A stretch of DNA of 64,000 nucleotides, from contig RXIC02000140.1 in NCBI GenBank assembly GCA_003952965.2, forward strand, positions 1-64,000. Reading direction: 5' to 3'. A model generated the notes under the pieces. The model did not search any database and had not been told where the DNA came from. It was given only the letters and a program-made list of their open reading frames with translations. The stretch comes from Morella rubra (lineage: Eukaryota > Streptophyta > Magnoliopsida > Fagales > Myricaceae). This document shows, piece by piece, positions 59,630 to 64,000 of this stretch (position 1 is the stretch's first letter; each line of letters begins with the position of its first letter). Position numbers and translations under genes: made by a program.

Positions 59630-61218
59630 TGTAACACCCCAACCTAAAAGTCTAAACGGACAGAGTTCTGCATAAAAAAAATGGGGCTTTCCACCCTGCT
59701 TACAAGAAATTTTTCGAAAACAAGAAAACTCAAAAGAATCTTTATTCCATCTTCAATAATCAAAGACCACGCTCTGAACCCAAAAAGACAAATAAAGAAA
59801 TATGAATCTCAATAGTTTAGTTAGAGCACTATGCTAAAATCCTTAAATACTACTCTTAACAAAAGTCTCAATAAACAGTTCCCAAATAAGCAATAAAATT
59901 ACTAAAGTCTCCAACATAATGCGATTATTACTAAAGTCTTCAGAAGACTCTTTATTCAATAATTCTACATCTTGCAACTACTCTCAGAAACTACAACTCG
60001 CAATCTGTTATCACTCGCTGCCACCAACCTCTAAATCTAAAAGATAGAAAATAAGTGGTGAGCTACAACTAGCTCAGTAAGTAGCAAGTCAATGGGGTAG
60101 GGGAAAAGACAATTTTATAATGACAAACTAAATCAGAAAATATTATGAGCCATACCAAAACCAAAACATAAGTTGAAATAAAATTATCCAAGGCCACGCA
60201 ATATTGGAAAATCACCAATGGTCACACAGACCTCCAGGCCACAAGACCTTTAAAATACACAAAGGGGTATCAAATTGGCTACAAAGACCATAAGATATAT
60301 TGGCCACACAAACCACAAAGATACATTGACCACATAGACAACAGAGATATATCACCAGCACATGGATAAATTTTTCAAATATGCTCACAAAATAAATATA
60401 TTCCAACAACCCAACATTTCAAGTTAGATATTTCAAAAAATTCATGAAATTTAAACCATTTCATCTTTATCAAAAATTTGTACATTTTCCCCATATAATG
60501 AATCAAAACCATATAAAAAAAAATAGTGCACGTTTAAAAAAAAAATCGATTTCACCAATGTCAAGAGATTTAATCTCGCACAAAGACATATTTTCAAATC
60601 AATTTTATCTCACAAAATATTTGAACATCTCGTGCACTTAGATTCCACAAAAGTTTAGAGAAATAAAATCCCATTGAAAAGCCACTTACCTCAACGCTTA
60701 CCTGAAGCTTAAGATTTCACAAAGAATTGCTGAAGAGTCAATCAGCACCTAAAATCCATTTAAAATATCAGTTATCTCTTCATCTCAATCCTCACTCATC
60801 TCCAACGAAAATCTAATAATAAAATTTCAGCAACAAGCACACCTGAACTCTACTAATTCTATAAGAATATGCTATTCCATAATCTCGAAGTCTCCTTAAA
60901 ACCACCTTTAATTACCCTACAACAACCCAAAATTAATCTAAAAAATCTAGAAATCTCAGATATAAAACTCCATCAAAGATAGAAACTTGGAGAAAAACTC
61001 ACCCAAATGCGTCGACGAAATCGTAGAAAAATTGCTTAATACTTGAAAAATGGCTCTCCAACGTCGTCTATAGAACAACATAACCCAAATCAATATAAAG
61101 AAATACAACCCTTAACCAATATTAAATTAAATCTACCTCAAAAAATACCCAACCCCAGCAAATCGCGTCTCCAAAGGTGAGAGAAAGAAAGTTTCGTGAT
61201 AGAGAGAGGAGAGAGAGT
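59630..61218 (+). mobile_element. 5' part of a Ty3/gypsy-type LTR, interrupted
   Basis: It begins TGTAACACCCCAACCTAAAA, a start common among plant gypsy-type LTRs, and includes AGTGGTGAGCTACAACTAGC. It is AT-rich and without coding capacity. At 61218 it is cut by another LTR; the sequence apparently resumes at 63772 and leaves the window. Internal domains are not visible, so the class is inferred from the terminus only. Confidence 0.6.
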
Positions 61219-63771
61219 GTAAAACCCCTCCCTTGTTTATTCCACCTGTTCAATATAGCTGTGTAATATTGTGTTTATGTAAAAGATATAAGTTATAAGA
61301 GATGTGCTAATGTGAATTTTTCTTCCTTGCGCTGACATGTACAGGGGTAACTGGGCAGGCAGGAGATAAGGTCTGACAAGACAGGCCATGAAGGCCCGGG
61401 GAAAATCCCGGAAAGATTCCGGGCCAACTGGGAGTTGAATTCCCGGGGTGACTGGGCTGGGGTAGCTGGGAGTTGACTCCCGGGGTAATGGGGCATTGAA
61501 TTCCCAGGATGACCTAGTAGTTCTCGGGAAGTTTGAGACCCGAGTAGTTCTCGAAAGTTTTGAGCACCGAGTACTTCTCGGGAGTTTTGAGACCTAGTTC
61601 CCGGGTGTACGATGCCCTGTATTGCCCGAGATGCCTGGGATCAGGCCTGGCAAGGAGATCTACCTGGCTATATTACCCGGGATGTCTGGGGATAACTACC
61701 GGGGGAAAGTTCCAGGGGTACTTGAGAATTGAGCCCGGGGTAATAGAGCATTGAGTGCCCGGGGCATCTGAGTACTAAATGCCAGGCCTGAGTACGAATG
61801 CTGGGGCATCTGAGTGCTACATGCCTAAGGCATCTAAGTGCTACACACCTGGGGCATCCAAGAGCTAACTATTGTAGTCGCCCGGTCTGTTGGTGCATCT
61901 TAAATGCAGTCCTAATGCCCGCATCTCTAGGTCTTTCATCGCTTTTCATGATTGTATTTGACCCCTGGGAACCGTTAAGTGGGATAAAGTTTGAGATTTA
62001 ACTGAAGGAGAAAAAAGGGACATATGCTTGTTAAAGATACGTGAGATATGGGGAGATTAGGTGGCTGCTTATGAATGGGTACGACCTGATTTATAATGAT
62101 TGTCTAGACCTCTAGCTTAGGGTGTATAGACTGGCCAGGGGGAATTCATCGTTATTAGTTCAAGAGATATTTACTCAGCTAAAACTGATAACGACATTAG
62201 GAGAGAAACTTCATTTGACTGAAAGAGAAAGGGAGGGAACGTGAAGTGAAACACCTGGTGATCAAAGAGATTGACCGAAGGATAAGAGAAGGAAAAGACC
62301 AAAGAAAAGGGAGGAGATTATGAGAAAGTTGGGGAAAGTGAGGTAGTTCGGATTGCACTTTTCTTCCCATCAGCTTTTGTCTTTTCTTTTCTAACTTGGT
62401 GTCTTGCTATTTTTAGGTGTCTTATCATCCAAGAAAGCAATACAACAATGAACTAAGGTAAGGGTGTAGTGTTTGTCTTAAGCAGGGGTATTGGGGTGTT
62501 CGGTTATGAATAAAAGGAAGAGATCACGGTAGACAAAATAAGTTCTTTCCATTTTGATCTTGTAGGAATTCATCTCATAAGCTAGAAGTTGTAAAAGCTT
62601 GTATATGTGTTGAAAAGATGGAAAGATGGATTTCTCCCATATGTACATGTGACTTTTGTTGTGAGATGGGAAAAGAAAAGCAACCATTATGGTTATTGTG
62701 TTGGAATCAAACCAAACAAAAAACATGCGAAGGGCTTATAAAGAGAAAGGGCCGAAAGACTTTGGGGACCACCTGGGGCCAGATTCGGCTTTTGAGAGAA
62801 AGGGTCTTGAATAAATGATATGCCCGGGAAGATTTTTTTTTATATGCCCGGGAAGATTTTCTTTTGGAAATAGTCAAGGGCCCTAAAATCCTTGAGATTC
62901 TTATTGAATGGCCGGTCCTTAGTGGGTTTAGAAATAAAATAACATAAAAAAAAAATCCAGCCATATAAGTTGTTGGACTTGCCTATTACAGCATGTGGTG
63001 TTTATATCGTTTCAGCCATGATGACTTAGATGTTAGATTGACTAATTATAGCACATGAACATCACATGAAATGGAAAAATTAGGCCTTTTTAATGAAGAC
63101 TAGACCCGGCCACTTAAGGATTAAGAAAGGCTAATGTGAAATTATTGTGCTTCATTTTTATGTGCCATATAAAATCTATTGATCAAGTAATTTGCTTTAT
63201 TTTTATGCCTTAATTATTGACCTAACCTCCGACACTGAGTCGAGGATCGACTAGATATCAGTTGTCGTTGCTGTTTGGTTTGGTTAGTGTACATTCTGTT
63301 CCAGTCAGTTGTTGTAGGATGGAAAGCTGTAGACAGCTTCCACTTTTGTACTTACTTTCTCTTACTGTTGTATCCTCGTGAAGGATTTTGTAAAATGCAC
63401 TAGTGGAAACATTTGTATTTATATTTTTGAGATTTCCTCTTATTCTGTTTCTTCCTTAAGCCACAAGCTACCTTTCACTTTCATCTCTTTACCTTATTGT
63501 TTTTAAAATATTTTTATAAGTCTACCTACTTAATTCCTTAAGTTATTTTATTCTCCTTGTTCGATACAGTGTGACCTATTTGTTAAATCCCTGAAACTCT
63601 TATTTTTCCTTCCTTAATATACTTCTCTATTTCAATAAAACATTTCTGCTAAGCTTTTCCAAAGCCAGTTATCAGGCCTTTATAGGATTAATTCGTGCCG
63701 TAATCCCCGCTTGTGTTCATTCCATTACTAAAGGAGAACCTAGGGGGTAAGTACTAGCACGGGGCGTAACA
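61219..63771 (+). mobile_element. Nested solo LTR of 2.55 kb
   Basis: It starts TGTAAAACCCCTCCC and ends GGGGCGTAACA, whose reverse complement TGTTACGCCCC pairs with the start, as LTR ends do. GAGAG lies on both sides (61214-61218 and 63772-63776). The site is a GA-rich run, so this possible 5-bp target duplication is weak evidence alone. Removing it joins GAGAGGAGAGAGAG to GAGAGAGAGCTTC plausibly. No gag or pol is present. A GC-rich repeat array occupies 61380-61870, and ATGCCCGGGAAGATTTT is repeated in tandem near 62820-62860. Confidence 0.65.
61380..61870 (+). repeat. Degenerate GC-rich CCCGGG-like repeat array
   Basis: About 490 bases made of short imperfect units: CCCGGGGTAACTGGG-like and TTCTCGGGAGTTTTGAG-like words first, then GGGGCATCTGAGTGCTA-like words with a period of about 25 near 61760-61860. 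This sharply GC-rich, CpG-containing patch stands in AT-rich surroundings inside the U3 side of the LTR, where enhancer repeats are often found. Confidence 0.7.
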
Positions 63772-64000
63772 GAGAGAGAGCTTCAAATGAGAGAAAACTC
63801 CAACATTAGGCGGTGATCATCGAAGATAACAAAGATCCATACTTAAAGATCTCTAAATAGGTTTGAAAAGGGCGAAAATTCGTTCAAAATCTGCCCAATA
63901 TTTGAAGAGAAATCAAATTTTGAATGAAATATGAGTTCAGCGAGTTCAGACATTTGAAATTGAGCATTTTTTTCAGTTTCATGAAACTTACGGAAGGGAT
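63772..64000 (+). mobile_element. Continuation of the interrupted outer LTR
   Basis: The sequence after the nested LTR resumes with the GA-rich tract and continues to the window end without a gene. It is inferred to be the remainder of the LTR starting at 59630. Confidence 0.45.

Overview
This is nuclear DNA from a flowering plant, most likely a eudicot. Genes with GT-AG introns and close Arabidopsis counterparts sit among AT-rich intergenic DNA and decayed plant transposons (Ty1/copia, Ty3/gypsy-type LTRs, hAT, Mutator, CACTA, PIF/Harbinger, LINE). Family names rest on recalled homology; no search was run.

Four genes look intact. (1) 10266-12665 (+): intronless P-class pentatricopeptide repeat protein resembling At4g01570. 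(2) 16241-14265 (-): three-exon metallophosphoesterase of the purple acid phosphatase 29 type, convergent with (1). (3) 24975-23735 (-): three-exon DUF1295 / steroid 5-alpha-reductase-like membrane protein resembling At1g73650. (4) 41720-46435 (+): four-exon TCF25/Nulp1 (Rqc1) homologue with a reading-frame puzzle at the start of exon 2. They act in organelle RNA metabolism, phosphoester chemistry, membrane lipid/steroid chemistry and ribosome quality control, so nothing suggests a shared pathway.

The left end is abnormal. Bases 1-1326 appear to be an exact reverse complement of 11176-12501 inside the PPR gene. Beyond 1326, and as far as about 6900, the sequence is still a collinear reverse complement of 11175 down to about 7800, but it is riddled with indels and is about 1.5 times longer between matching anchors. 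An unpolished fold-back read or misassembly explains this best; an old inverted duplication with a recently converted end is the alternative. Open frames between 1327 and 6900 should not be treated as genes.

The middle (28-41 kb) is a nest of transposons. A Ty1/copia pol remnant on the minus strand is split by a 2.46-kb hAT-like element with an 8-bp target duplication. That element carries a 1.39-kb Mutator-like element with long terminal inverted repeats and a 9-bp target duplication, holding fragments of two unrelated host genes (a trihelix factor and an R3H-domain protein), i.e. a Pack-MULE. Further right, a 3.0-kb CACTA element with a 3-bp target duplication carries a fragment of a short-chain dehydrogenase gene. 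Copia-type LTRs lie at 32.4-32.9 and 38.6-39.8 kb, and a small TIR family is present at 18.3 and 41.0 kb.

The right end (47-64 kb) holds a broken PIF/Harbinger transposase, a partial and a complete solo LTR sharing TGTCGACACA-like motifs, a 340-bp tandem duplication, and a 2.55-kb solo LTR with a GC-rich CCCGGG-like array inserted into another LTR that runs off the window. No tRNA, rRNA or CRISPR array was recognised.
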